This document shows positions 37,765 to 47,572 of a stretch of DNA of 64,000 nt, piece by piece. The DNA is from Colwellia polaris. GTDB taxonomy: Bacteria > Pseudomonadota > Gammaproteobacteria > Enterobacterales > Alteromonadaceae. Location of the stretch: contig NZ_NBOE01000018.1 of the NCBI RefSeq assembly GCF_002104515.1, forward strand, positions 1 through 64,000. Reading direction: 5' to 3'. Each line of letters begins with the position of its first letter. Position 1 is the first letter of the stretch. A program made the translations under genes and the position numbers. The notes below the pieces were generated by a model that saw nothing but the letters and a program-made list of their open reading frames with translations, had not been told where the DNA came from and made no database searches.

Positions 37765-38946
37765 TTAACTCCCTGCTTGTAATTTTTCTTTCTTGCCAGA
37801 TTCCGGTAAAAAGTAGCTACCAATAAATAGTGTTGAACTTAATACTGTGATCAAAATAAACGACCACGTAAAATCGCCTTGATGACTATCCACCAAACTA
37901 CCGAATATCCACAAAATAAAGGTCGAAATTATATAACTGATTGAGTAAAACATACTAAAAATAATGGTAATACGCGGTAAGGTCATTTTCGGTAATTCGT
38001 GCGGAATTGACACTAAAGCGGTAACGGGTAAGAAAATAAAAAAGCCAAGCACCATGGCCGCAAACGTTTGTAACCAATAGAGTTCACTAAATGAAAATAT
38101 CGCTGTGCTAATAATGACTACAAAGCCAGACCAACGAATAACCGGTATACGCAAAGGAACTTTCTTAGCATAAATAATACCGAATATTGTCCCTACAATA
38201 CCAAAGCCAATAACCCACTTACTTTGTACAATGCCGGCCTTTGGGTAGAAAGTGAATAAACAAATGTAGAAGGCTAAAATGCCTGAATATGCTAGGCCGT
38301 AAATCCAATTAAAGCTGTCTTTTAGTCCTTCACGATAATGGTAAACCTCAGGAGTCTCATTAATATTTTGCGTAGGGGCATCAGGCTCTTCAAATTTTAC
38401 GAATAACCAGAGCACAGCAACAAGTAAGCTCATAACAGAGAAAAGTGTTAAACTATTTTGCCACCCTCCGGTAAGGTCGTTAATGCTGCCCATTTGCCAC
38501 AAGATTACGGCAGTACCAATGTTAAACGCTACCGCATTAATACCATTAATGGTCGAGCGCTCCTCAGCTTTAAAAAATTGTAAAACAATCGGGTTAAAAT
38601 ACACCACCATAAACGCACCACCAAGACCCATTAAAAAACGGCTTAACAGTAAGAGTTCATAATTGGGCGCGTAAGGCGTGAGTAGGCCAATGGTAATTAA
38701 TAAACTTGAGACAAAAAAGGCATATTTAATGCCCAGTTTTATTGCTATCCAAGCAGCGATGAAAGTACCCACAATTTTCGCTATGGTCACTGCGCCACTA
38801 ATAAAGCTTGCTGAAGCTAAACTGTGTACGTCGAGCGAAAGCATAATGCTTTGCATGCTAGCGGTGCCACCAACCCAAGCCATGGCAAATAATACATAAC
38901 TAAAGAAAACAATAGCTTCGACTAAATATTTGTTAGTAATTTTCAT
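37765..38946 (-). CDS. MFS transporter
   Basis: The protein is 393 aa with twelve predicted membrane helices and a large central loop (near 195-210). Typical major facilitator features: a conserved SRFLMGLGGAFMVV segment near 103-116 and symmetric halves. Closest in style to CynX/NimT or nitrate/oxalate-type porters. Substrate unknown; coupled expression with a carboxylesterase and proximity to 3-hydroxybutyrate dehydrogenase suggest an organic acid such as 3-hydroxybutyrate. First gene of a two-gene unit; divergent from the hybrid kinase across 163 bp. Confidence 0.85.
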   Translation of the reverse strand: MKITNKYLVEAIVFFSYVLFAMAWVGGTASMQSIMLSLDVHSLASASFISGAVTIAKIVGTFIAAWIAIKLGIKYAFFVSSLLITIGLLTPYAPNYELLLLSRFLMGLGGAFMVVYFNPIVLQFFKAEERSTINGINAVAFNIGTAVILWQMGSINDLTGGWQNSLTLFSVMSLLVAVLWLFVKFEEPDAPTQNINETPEVYHYREGLKDSFNWIYGLAYSGILAFYICLFTFYPKAGIVQSKWVIGFGIVGTIFGIIYAKKVPLRIPVIRWSGFVVIISTAIFSFSELYWLQTFAAMVLGFFIFLPVTALVSIPHELPKMTLPRITIIFSMFYSISYIISTFILWIFGSLVDSHQGDFTWSFILITVLSSTLFIGSYFLPESGKKEKLQAGS

Positions 38947-39050
38947 CTATGATAACTTTTATACAAAACAACAATGAATAACTAGGTTACCTGAGGATGT
39001 TGGGGAAATAAGTACTACCTTAGTGCACTATAACTCACTAGCTTAAGTGA

Positions 39051-39085
39051 TATGCTAGTTCTTGACATCTCTATGCTAGGCATAG
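39051..39085. promoter_or_regulatory. Candidate operator/promoter between MFS and hybrid-kinase genes
   Basis: TATGCTAG occurs at 39051-39058 and again at 39072-39079, 21 bp apart. The second copy is part of an inverted repeat CTATGC-TAG-GCATAG (39071-39085). TTGACA (39062-39067) lies between them and could be a -35 element for the kinase gene. Two-turn spacing of direct repeats is what a dimeric regulator would use. Confidence 0.45.
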
Positions 39086-39109
39086 CATCTTTAAATCAAA
39101 GGAATAAAT

Positions 39110-42100
39110 TTGTTAGCTTGGCTATCTATTGACACATGGTTGATCACCATTCTTTCTATAGGCTATCTTTGCCTACTTTTTTTAGTTGCTTATAAAGGCC
39201 AAAATCAGTCACCTGAACAATGGCGTTGTAAACCTTGGGTTTATAGTTTTTCATTAGCGGTTAGTTGTACCTCGTGGGCCTTTTATGGCACGGTTGGGCA
39301 GGCTGCTACTACCGGAGCTTGGCTAGCACCAATTTATATTGGCACGATACTTTGCTTGGTTTTTGCCTGGCCTATGTTGATGAAAATGTTAAAAATCATC
39401 AAACGGCAAAACTTAACTTCTATTGCTGACTTTATTGCTTTTCGCTACGACCGCTCGCCTAAAATAGCCATTACCGTTGCATTAATCGCTTTAGTTGGCA
39501 CCGTGCCTTATATTGCCTTGCAACTACGGGCAATTAGCACCAGTTTTGATTTACTTACCGGTACCTTCCAATCGGGCATTAGTACCGCCTTTGTCGTAAC
39601 AATTGTGTTAATTGTTTTTAGTATATTTTTTGGTACACGCCAAATTGCTGCAAGCAAGCAAAATCAAGGCTTAGTGTTAGCGATTGCTTTTAGTTCAGTG
39701 GTAAAACTTATTGCCTTAACCGCGGTTGGGATTTTTGCGACATTTTTTGTTTTTGATGGCTTTGCAGATTTAGCAACGCAGCAACAACAAAACGAGCAAT
39801 TATTTACCGATCACAATTCGGTTTATCTTTCAGTGGCGCAAGCTATTTTGGGCGCTATAACTATTTTTGTATTACCGCAGCAGTTTCATATGATGATGAT
39901 CGAAAATCATCATCCGCAAGAATTAAAAACCGCACGTTGGTTATTTCCGGTTTACTTTATACTCATCAATATTTTTGTTTTACCCATTGCTATTGCCGGT
40001 CTAATTACCTTTCCGGGTGGTAGTGTAGACGCTGATACTTATGTGCTTACGCTGCCTTTGTTTTTTCAACAAGCATGGTTAGGTGTTTTGGTTTACATTG
40101 GTGGTTTAGCGGCAGCCACTAGCATGGTAATTGTCTCTGCAATCGTGTTATCGACTATGATTTCAACCGAAGTTATTACGCCGTTAACATTAAAATTTAA
40201 ATACTTTAGTAAGGCAGGCGCACCGCAGTTTTCAGGCCTTTTGTTGAAACAACGCCGTTTTGCTATTACCGCTATTTTGTTATTTGCTTTTGCCTTCGAA
40301 CGCAGTATAAATCAACAAAGCCACCTAGCCAGTATTGGCCTACTCTCGTTTGTTTTATTATCGCAATTTGCGCCCGCCATTATCGGCGCTTTATATTGGC
40401 GAAAAGCCAATGGTAAAGGGGCATTAACAGGGTTGATTGTTGGTAGCGTTATGTGGTTTTTTACTTTATTTTTACCCATAGTTGCGCCTAACTTAGCTTG
40501 GGTAGAAAACGGTATTTTCGGCGTTGCTTGGTTAAAGCCGACAGCGCTTTTGGGGATCGATTTTTTAGACTTAACTAGTCATGGTGTGTTTTATAGCTTA
40601 ATCAGTAATATTGCCTGTTTTGTGCTTGTTTCTTTACTGACTCATCGTAGCCTTGGTGAAAAACTTCAAGCGGATATTTTTATCTCTAAAAGTCAGCGCA
40701 AACATGAACGTAACTTAAGTACGGAAGATCTTTACAGTTTGTTATTACGTTTTATCGACAAAAATGCTGCCGATGCCTTGCTGAAAATTGCAAAGTCGAA
40801 TCAAGCAGCACAAAGTAATAACAATGTTGATGCTATTAACCTTATTGAATACACACGTTTGCAACTATCCGGTGTTTTAGGCTCCGCCTCAACACGTATG
40901 GTAATGAAGGCTGCATCAACCTCCGAAAAAATGCCACTTGAAGATGTTGTCAGTATTGTCGATGAAGCCAATGAAATGTTTCGATTTAACCGTGAGTTAT
41001 TACAATCGGGCGTAGAAAACATTGAGCAGGGCATCAGTGTTGTTGATGCAGACATGAGGTTAGTGGCTTGGAATCAACGTTATATCGAATTACTTGATTA
41101 CCCCGAAGGCTTTGTGCAAGCCGGTTTACCTGTTGAAACCTTGTTAAAGTTTAATATTTCAAGAGGCATTATTGCCGGCAATGCAAATAATGAGCAAATG
41201 ATCGCTAAACGCATTGCGCATATGAAAAACGGCGATAGTCATCATTTTCAACGAAAAATGCCAAACGGTATTGTTTTAGAAATCAGTGGTCAGTCGATGC
41301 CCGCGGGTGGTTTTGTGAGCACTTTTTCTGATATTACTGCTCATATTGAAGCGGAGAAAGCGCTAAAAAAAGCCAACGAAAATTTGGAAAAGCGGGTTGA
41401 AAGTCGTACGCAAGAGTTACAAAAAGCAAAATCTGAAGCGGAAGCGGCTTATAGCAGCAAAAGTCGATTTTTAGCCGCAGCGAGTCATGATTTAATGCAG
41501 CCATTTAATGCCTTATCTTTATTTACATCTATGTTAAAAAATAAAGTACAAGGAGATGAGTTAACAGCGCTTGCAGAAAACATTGATGATTCGCTTAATG
41601 TCGTTGAAGCGTTATTGTCTGATTTAGTTGAGATCTCTCGTTTAGATAGCAGCTCTGAAAAAATAGATAAAAGCCACTTTGCCTTAGATGACTTACTTAG
41701 CCCGTTAAAAAATGAATTCTCAGTTTTATCAAAGCAGGCGAACATTCAGTTTTCTTATCAATTAAGTCAATGTGTTGTGCATTCCGATAAGCGCATGTTA
41801 AGAAGAGTGATCCAAAATTTCTTATCAAATGCCGTGCATTACTGTAATGATAAGCAAGGTAAGAAAGCCGGTATTAGAAATAGAATTTTACTCGGTATAC
41901 GCAGAACCAAATCAATGATTCGAGTTGAGGTTTGGGATAACGGACCAGGTATTGCTTTAGCACAGCAAAAAGCCATATTTCGTGAATTTGAGCGCTTAGA
42001 GCAAAACCGTGAAATACCGGGCTTAGGTTTAGGTTTAGCTATTTCTGAGCGAATAGCAAAATTACTCGGTTTATCTATATCGGTTAAGTCGCAAGAGGGT

Positions 42101-42601
42101 AAAGGTACATGCTTTAGTATTGAAATACCAAGAGTTAACACGACTGAGGCGACGTTGTTAACTGCCAATGCAGCGAATAAGCGTAATATAAGTTCAGAGG
42201 TTAATTCAGAAATATCATCAACTAAGCCTTTTAATAATATTGTGGTTTTATTAATTGATAATGACGAATTAATGCTGACGGCGATGACTAAACAACTGAT
42301 TGACTGGGGTTGCCAAGTATTAACAGCATACGATCAAGCGTCATGTCAGCAAAAGCTAACACAATCAGGCCTTAAGCCAGATATAATTATTGCCGATTAT
42401 CATCTTGATTATGGCAATAATGGCGTTGAGTTAGTTGCTAACCTACTTGCAGTTAAAAACTGGCAATTACCGACCATAATTTGCTCTGCTGACCCATCTG
42501 AAAGTGTTAGGCAGCACACCAGCGATGCTCAATGTTTGTTTTTACGAAAACCTATTAAGTCGTTAGCTTTAAAACGTATAATGAAGCAAGTGCTGACTTA
42601 G
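39110..42601 (+). CDS. SSS-PAS hybrid sensor histidine kinase/response regulator, CrbS-like
   Basis: The protein is 1163 aa. A sodium:solute symporter-type membrane domain with about 13 helices covers residues 1-510, then a linker, a PAS domain (about 640-760) and a coiled coil. HisKA has its phospho-accepting His in AAASHDLMQPF near 793; HATPase shows an N-box (NFLSNAVHYC), VWDNGPGIA and GLGLGLAIS; a C-terminal receiver (about 1045-1160) has Asp in IIADYHLDYG near 1095. This is the CrbS/CbrA architecture, in which a transporter-like domain senses or carries the ligand. CrbS controls acetate use in Vibrio. The TTG start has AAGGA 7 nt upstream. Convergent with a LuxR-type regulator, the likely partner; followed by a terminator. 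Confidence 0.93.
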   Translation: MLAWLSIDTWLITILSIGYLCLLFLVAYKGQNQSPEQWRCKPWVYSFSLAVSCTSWAFYGTVGQAATTGAWLAPIYIGTILCLVFAWPMLMKMLKIIKRQNLTSIADFIAFRYDRSPKIAITVALIALVGTVPYIALQLRAISTSFDLLTGTFQSGISTAFVVTIVLIVFSIFFGTRQIAASKQNQGLVLAIAFSSVVKLIALTAVGIFATFFVFDGFADLATQQQQNEQLFTDHNSVYLSVAQAILGAITIFVLPQQFHMMMIENHHPQELKTARWLFPVYFILINIFVLPIAIAGLITFPGGSVDADTYVLTLPLFFQQAWLGVLVYIGGLAAATSMVIVSAIVLSTMISTEVITPLTLKFKYFSKAGAPQFSGLLLKQRRFAITAILLFAFAFERSINQQSHLASIGLLSFVLLSQFAPAIIGALYWRKANGKGALTGLIVGSVMWFFTLFLPIVAPNLAWVENGIFGVAWLKPTALLGIDFLDLTSHGVFYSLISNIACFVLVSLLTHRSLGEKLQADIFISKSQRKHERNLSTEDLYSLLLRFIDKNAADALLKIAKSNQAAQSNNNVDAINLIEYTRLQLSGVLGSASTRMVMKAASTSEKMPLEDVVSIVDEANEMFRFNRELLQSGVENIEQGISVVDADMRLVAWNQRYIELLDYPEGFVQAGLPVETLLKFNISRGIIAGNANNEQMIAKRIAHMKNGDSHHFQRKMPNGIVLEISGQSMPAGGFVSTFSDITAHIEAEKALKKANENLEKRVESRTQELQKAKSEAEAAYSSKSRFLAAASHDLMQPFNALSLFTSMLKNKVQGDELTALAENIDDSLNVVEALLSDLVEISRLDSSSEKIDKSHFALDDLLSPLKNEFSVLSKQANIQFSYQLSQCVVHSDKRMLRRVIQNFLSNAVHYCNDKQGKKAGIRNRILLGIRRTKSMIRVEVWDNGPGIALAQQKAIFREFERLEQNREIPGLGLGLAISERIAKLLGLSISVKSQEGKGTCFSIEIPRVNTTEATLLTANAANKRNISSEVNSEISSTKPFNNIVVLLIDNDELMLTAMTKQLIDWGCQVLTAYDQASCQQKLTQSGLKPDIIIADYHLDYGNNGVELVANLLAVKNWQLPTIICSADPSESVRQHTSDAQCLFLRKPIKSLALKRIMKQVLT

Positions 42602-42676
42602 CTTGAGTGTCTAACTATGCTGAGTATTCCACTCAACAAGAAAGCCATTAGTTACCGTTAAAAAGCGAGGTAACTT

Positions 42677-42699
42677 TTCAATGGGCATTGAATTTTTTT
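42677..42699 (+). terminator. Terminator after the hybrid kinase gene
   Basis: TTCAATG-GG-CATTGAA followed by seven T, reaching the last base before the stop codon of the opposing regulator gene. Confidence 0.65.
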
Positions 42700-42700
42700 A

Positions 42701-43369
42701 TTATGAGACATTTAAATGCTGTGAAGGACTTAGCATTAATTGCTGGTAAGCCAACCCTGCTAAGGTACGATTATTCACTTCTAACTTTAACAAAATAGCG
42801 GAAACGTGCTTCTTAACCGTTGTTTCTTTAATATCGAGATCATAAGCGATTTGCTTATTTAATTGCCCATCAGCTATTTGCGTTAATACGATGTATTGTT
42901 GCGGTGTAAGCTGGCTTAATTGTTTAGCTAGCTTTTGATGCGCTAAATCGGTTTGTTGGTCAGCATTAAACTCAATATGCGCGGGTAGCCAAATACCGCC
43001 ATCTAATACCGTTTCAATAGCTTTTGCTATAGTGGCTAAATTTGCTGATTTTGGAATAAAGGCGGCAGCGCCAAAGTTAATCGCTTTTTGCATGGTTTCA
43101 GAGTTATCGTCTGATGACACCATGATCACAACAATATCAGGAAAATGGTTTTGCAATTGCGTTAAACCCGTAAAACCGTCGTTACCGGGCATATGCAAGT
43201 CTAGAAAAACAATTTCCAAACTGTCGTTTTCGTTAACGGCTTTTAGTAAGTCGTGAAAGTTATCTACCTCTAGGGTTTCATCATCTTCAATGCACTCTAC
43301 AATTGCTTGCTTCAAAGCGGTACGAAATAAGGGATGATCGTCAGCGATAATTACTTTTGCTTGGGTCAT
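42701..43369 (-). CDS. LuxR/NarL-family response regulator, CrbR-like
   Basis: The protein is 222 aa. Receiver domain residues 4-120 with IIADDHPLF acidic pair and phospho-accepting Asp in IVFLDLHMPG near 57; C-terminal LuxR-type HTH (about 150-210) with LTPQQYIVLTQIADGQLNKQIAYDL and ETTVKKHVSAILLKL. A DNA-binding response regulator. It faces the SSS-PAS hybrid kinase and is the obvious output partner, as CrbR is for CrbS in Vibrio, where the pair drives acetyl-CoA synthetase. Here the adjacent hydroxybutyrate genes are the natural candidates for targets. Inference from context. Confidence 0.92.
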   Translation of the reverse strand: MTQAKVIIADDHPLFRTALKQAIVECIEDDETLEVDNFHDLLKAVNENDSLEIVFLDLHMPGNDGFTGLTQLQNHFPDIVVIMVSSDDNSETMQKAINFGAAAFIPKSANLATIAKAIETVLDGGIWLPAHIEFNADQQTDLAHQKLAKQLSQLTPQQYIVLTQIADGQLNKQIAYDLDIKETTVKKHVSAILLKLEVNNRTLAGLAYQQLMLSPSQHLNVS

Positions 43370-43492
43370 TGCAGTAGCCTTTAAATGATTAAAATTATAA
43401 GAATGATTAACAATAGAAGAGCGGATAAAGTGAAATATTATCTCACATCAAGTCGAAAAATCAGTCTTATTTATCGATGTTTTATTATCAAA

Positions 43493-43523
43493 AAAAGAGC
43501 CGGTAAAAACCAGCTCTTTTTAT
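43493..43523 (-). terminator. Terminator of the TonB receptor gene
   Basis: Hairpin AAAAGAGCCGG-TAAAAA-CCAGCTCTTTT (one mismatch) with A/T runs on both sides, 24 bp past the receptor stop on the minus strand. Confidence 0.8.
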
Positions 43524-43544
43524 TGTTTAAAAGTAACGCTTGTT

Positions 43545-45818
43545 TTAGAAGCTATAACCAATAGTTAATGAAATAGTTTCAGGGTCTCCGTAATAGCCAA
43601 TCAAGGTTGTATCACCACCTAAGCCAGGAGCATAACTACCATCAGTACTTTGTGCTCCTAGGAAAGCGTAATTACCTACTAAATATTCCTCATCGGTAAT
43701 ATTCTTCCAATGTAGTGCTGCGGTCCAATCACCGTCATTGCTATACCAGTTAATACCAAAGTTAAGTAAGCCGTAACCATCTTGTGTTAGTAAGTTATCG
43801 GTAACGTTTAAGTCGTAATCACTGCGATAGTAGTAGTTACCATTTACAACAAAAGCACCTGCAGAGGTTTCAATATCATAAGCAAAGCCTAAGTTTGCCG
43901 TAGTTTCTGGCGTATTGGTAATAGTAAAGCTATCGCTAATATCTATTGGGTTACCCGCTTCATCAAATGATCTTACTTCATCAAAAGAAGAGTCGATTAA
44001 ACCAATGCTGGCAAATAAGTTTAAGTTATCGGCTGCAGCGTATTCTATTTCTAGCTCTAAACCTGATGCGGTTGATTTACCAATGTTACCTAAGCGTTGG
44101 CTTAAAGCACTGTTGTCTTCTGAAGGTAAAACAGTCACAAATTGTCTGTCTTTGTGATCAAGATAGAAAGCGGTGGCATTAACCCTTAAGTTATCATTCC
44201 ACTCACTTTTTACGCCAATTTCGAATGAATCAACAACTTCTGGATCTACTGCTGGCTCTGGACCTTCTGCTCTAGGGTTAAAAGTACCTGACTTAAAGCC
44301 TTGAGAGTAACTAGCAAAGAACATCATGTCGTTCGAGTATTGATACTCAACACCAACGCGTGGTGTAAAACGTGACCAGTCTTCTTTGTCATTTAACACT
44401 TCTGGAAATTCGGTCGAAGTTCGCACATAACCTGGTACCCAATCGCTTTCAGGGTACACGGTTTCAAATGCTAAACCATTATTCACCTTAGCTGTTTTTT
44501 CTTCTGTGGTATAACGTGCACCTAAAGTCATTGATAACTTTTCAGTAAGGTCGTATGAACCTTGGGCATAAACAGCATAGCTTTCGCTGTTGTTACAACC
44601 GCTAACCTCGCGAGTTAATCCTGGTAAACCTAAAGATTGACCAAAGTTTTCTAAAATAGCATCAAAAACGCCACACGATTCGCCATCAAAGTAATATAAA
44701 CCTGAAACAAAGGTTAAATTGTCTGAGTCATAGTTAAGTTGAAACTCTTGGCTAAACTGTTCATCGTCATAAATCGCAGGAACATCAAAAATACGTTCTG
44801 CGGTATTATCAAAATCGATATTCGTTTTTGAGTAGTTTTCGCGGCTTGCTGTTACAGATTTAACTGACCAATTATCGTTGATAAAGTATTCAGCGGTTAA
44901 GCTAAAGCCTTCAGATTCAACACTATTCCAAGTCGGCATGCTGGTGTAAGAGTCATAAACGCTATCAGGTACTGGCGCATCTGTTATTATGCTTGGTAGT
45001 AAACGGTAACCGCCTTTAGCATTAGAATCGTCGGTTGTTTTGTCATAGTTAAAGCGGAAAAACAAATCGTCAGTCGGTTCAAATTCAATGGTAACTCGGC
45101 CAGCAAAAACATCTTTATTGTAGTTCTCTAAGTCTTGATTAGGTTGATCAGATTGTAAGAATTCACCGTAACCATCTCGGGTTAAGTTAGCTAAGGCAAA
45201 GCCGACATATAGTTTGTCGTCGATTACCGGGATTTTACCCGCTACTTTATAATCTTGGCGGCCATAGTTACCAAAGGTTGCTTTAAGGTCTAGCTCTACA
45301 TCACCAGCCATTTTTTTTGTCACGTATTTAATTGCACCACCGATAGTGTTTTTACCGTATAAACTACCTTGTGGTCCACGTAGAACTTCGATGCGTTCAA
45401 CGTCAAGAATATCTAATACCGCACCTTGTGGGCGCGCCATATAAACGTCATCAACATAAATACCAACACCGGGTTCATAACCCCATAATGGATCATCTTG
45501 ACCTACGCCACGAATAAAAGCGGTTAATGTTGAGTTAGTACCACGACTTGCTTGTAAAGTTGTATTAGGCGAAAACTGTTGAACCTCAGACATGACACTG
45601 ACGCCATTTTGAGCTAATTGCTCGGCACCAACAGAGGTTACAGAAACTGGTACTGACTGCAAACTTTCTAAAGATTTACGCGCTGTTACTTCAATACGCT
45701 CTAACGTTGGATCATTTTTTATTTGTTCATCGGTTTCTGCAGCCATAATGCTTTGGCTAGTTAATGCTGTAGAAATTGTTATGGCTAAAATACTTAACCT
45801 AGTATTAAAACGTTTCAT
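43545..45818 (-). CDS. TonB-dependent outer-membrane receptor
   Basis: The protein is 757 aa with a signal peptide (...QSIMAAE). TonB-box-like region and plug domain (about 40-170, with VEVLRGPQGSLYGKNTIGG-type motif and IYVDDVYMARP), then a 22-strand barrel ending ...SLTIGYSF with terminal Phe. It belongs to the broad siderophore/organic-substrate receptor type common in Alteromonadales; these often import oligomeric or hydrophobic carbon sources. No Fur-like box was seen upstream, so an iron role is not favoured. Same strand as the secreted esterase gene 217 bp upstream; uptake of its products is a reasonable inference. Confidence 0.92.
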   Translation of the reverse strand: MKRFNTRLSILAITISTALTSQSIMAAETDEQIKNDPTLERIEVTARKSLESLQSVPVSVTSVGAEQLAQNGVSVMSEVQQFSPNTTLQASRGTNSTLTAFIRGVGQDDPLWGYEPGVGIYVDDVYMARPQGAVLDILDVERIEVLRGPQGSLYGKNTIGGAIKYVTKKMAGDVELDLKATFGNYGRQDYKVAGKIPVIDDKLYVGFALANLTRDGYGEFLQSDQPNQDLENYNKDVFAGRVTIEFEPTDDLFFRFNYDKTTDDSNAKGGYRLLPSIITDAPVPDSVYDSYTSMPTWNSVESEGFSLTAEYFINDNWSVKSVTASRENYSKTNIDFDNTAERIFDVPAIYDDEQFSQEFQLNYDSDNLTFVSGLYYFDGESCGVFDAILENFGQSLGLPGLTREVSGCNNSESYAVYAQGSYDLTEKLSMTLGARYTTEEKTAKVNNGLAFETVYPESDWVPGYVRTSTEFPEVLNDKEDWSRFTPRVGVEYQYSNDMMFFASYSQGFKSGTFNPRAEGPEPAVDPEVVDSFEIGVKSEWNDNLRVNATAFYLDHKDRQFVTVLPSEDNSALSQRLGNIGKSTASGLELEIEYAAADNLNLFASIGLIDSSFDEVRSFDEAGNPIDISDSFTITNTPETTANLGFAYDIETSAGAFVVNGNYYYRSDYDLNVTDNLLTQDGYGLLNFGINWYSNDGDWTAALHWKNITDEEYLVGNYAFLGAQSTDGSYAPGLGGDTTLIGYYGDPETISLTIGYSF

Positions 45819-46035
45819 GGTATTTCCCCGTATTTTTTAATCTTATAAACCGCTAGTTCCAGCACTTTATTGTTTTTTTATTAGTGTGGATAAAACTCTA
45901 TAGTAAATTTGAAAAAAGTTAATTTGTACTATAGTAGTATGCTGCGATTTTTTGTTTTAACTTATTGTAAATAAAGAATATAAATTTAATTTTAATTGTT
46001 TTTACATGTTATTTGTTACTGATATTTTCCTAAAG

Positions 46036-46956
46036 TTAAATTTTCCATGCATCAAGTAAGTACTTTATGGTGCTAATAGAAGTGCTGAGCACAAATGGCG
46101 CTTCACTGCCTCCGTCGGTTTGTTCTGGCGCTACAGCTATACCGTGCCCCATGTTTTCAATTTCTATGAGCTCAACATTGATATTTTTGTTTTTTCCATG
46201 CCATTGGCTTACTTGATAGCCTTGATATTTTGAAATCTTAGCTCGCGGCGTTGACTCCGTTAGTTGTGCCCAATGTATGGCTAATTGTTGTGAATTTTTA
46301 GGATTTACTACTGCATCATTTAAACCGGTAAATATCGACAATGCCGGCCACTTTGGCTGTACTGTATTTAGCTGTTTTACTAAAGCAGTTAATTGTTCCG
46401 CCGTTTGTGAAGGGCCGCTGCGCATGCAAGCAATAGCGGTAATTAAATTATCTGCGCAAGGATATGGCAAACCAGCAACAATAGCACCTGCGGTGAATAA
46501 CTCAGGATAATTTACCACCATAGAGCTTGCCATAGCGCCACCAGCCGATAAACCTATGATATAAATATTGCTAAACGCTTGCTCGGCGTTAACTGTGTTA
46601 ATCATATTTTTTATAGACAGGCTTTCACCTTGATTTTTGTCAATGTCTTGGGTGGAAAACCAATTAAAACAGCCTTTAATGTTATTATCCTGACTTTGCT
46701 GTGGAATGAGTAATGAAAACTTTTTTTTCTGCGCTAGCGCCATTAATCCACTTTGCTCTGCAAGGCGTTCACCTTGTTGCACACAACCATGGAGTAACAC
46801 AATTAAAGTCTTACTGTTTATATCTCCCTGATAGTAGCTAGCACTTAACTCGCCTGGGTTATTGCCAAACTCAGTAAGTGCTGGAGTTTTTGCAAAGATA
46901 GCGTTAGTAAAAAAAAATGTTGTAGTGACAATAATCATCGATAGACATTTATACAT
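46036..46956 (-). CDS. Secreted PHB-depolymerase-family esterase
   Basis: The protein is 306 aa with a signal peptide (...TNAIFAK). Alpha/beta hydrolase of the Esterase_PHB type: oxyanion segment LLHGCVQQGE near residue 55, nucleophile in IIGLSAGGAMASS near 148, Asp in FTGLNDAVVNP near 222, His in ENMGHGIAV near 280. It cleaves short-chain polyhydroxyalkanoates or related esters outside the cytoplasm. It lacks the separate substrate-binding domain of classical extracellular PHB depolymerases, so soluble oligomers or another ester are possible. Located with a TonB receptor downstream and 3-hydroxybutyrate dehydrogenase in the same locus. Confidence 0.82.
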   Translation of the reverse strand: MYKCLSMIIVTTTFFFTNAIFAKTPALTEFGNNPGELSASYYQGDINSKTLIVLLHGCVQQGERLAEQSGLMALAQKKKFSLLIPQQSQDNNIKGCFNWFSTQDIDKNQGESLSIKNMINTVNAEQAFSNIYIIGLSAGGAMASSMVVNYPELFTAGAIVAGLPYPCADNLITAIACMRSGPSQTAEQLTALVKQLNTVQPKWPALSIFTGLNDAVVNPKNSQQLAIHWAQLTESTPRAKISKYQGYQVSQWHGKNKNINVELIEIENMGHGIAVAPEQTDGGSEAPFVLSTSISTIKYLLDAWKI

Positions 46957-47227
46957 GATAATTTTCCAAAGTTAAAAGCTATAAATCGGGTGTTATATAT
47001 TAAGGTAAAAAGAGGCAGCCTCAGCTTATCAGCATGACGTATAATATAAAGGTTTAGAATGCTACTTTAGTTCCACAGTGGTTATGAAGTTCTCGTTAAA
47101 TGTTTACTTTTAAAGGATTATTTTGAGCATAAAATGAATGGTTTTATTCTCAGCAGCCAAACGTTAACTTGTGAGCGCAATAGAACATTTAGAGAGCATT
47201 TAGTTTAAAGGAAGAAGGGAAGTTAGC

Positions 47228-47572
47228 ATGCATGTTAGCCTATTAGCGCAGCGATTATTTTTTCTCAAACCATTATTAAATTTAAGCTTTGTCATAGGCA
47301 TCATGACTATAGTTATTTTGTTTATTAACGGTTCAATAGAAAGTCAAAATACTTATGCCGTACCCTGTCTATTATTTGCGACTTGGAGTTTGTTATTTAG
47401 TGCCATAATCGGGTTGCTGGTGCAAAAAACCAATACCAGTAAAGTAAATAAAGGTTGGTTTAGTAGTATAAAAAGCAAGCTGGTTAACCTTATGTTCTTT
47501 TCAATGATTATCGCTTTTATTGCTATCAGTTTAGCGCTGCTATACGCGACCATTAAAATACTGAGTTTATAA
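47228..47572 (+). CDS. Small membrane protein of unknown function
   Basis: The protein is 114 aa with three hydrophobic helices (about 15-35, 43-62, 86-110) and a short basic loop (NTSKVNKGWFSSIKSK). No recognised domain. The Shine-Dalgarno (AAGGGAAG) is well placed before the ATG, which supports a real gene. Isolated: divergent from the esterase gene and 326 bp before the sigma factor gene. Confidence 0.6.
   Translation: MHVSLLAQRLFFLKPLLNLSFVIGIMTIVILFINGSIESQNTYAVPCLLFATWSLLFSAIIGLLVQKTNTSKVNKGWFSSIKSKLVNLMFFSMIIAFIAISLALLYATIKILSL

Noticed and set aside
37764-37823. Longer start of the HSL hydrolase inside the MFS gene
   Set aside because: The extra residues are the overlap with the transporter 3' end. 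The ATG at 37763 has a good GGGAG and is coupled to the transporter stop.
45819-46035. Fur box before the TonB receptor
   Set aside because: No GATAATGATTATC-like palindrome is visible, so iron regulation is not claimed.
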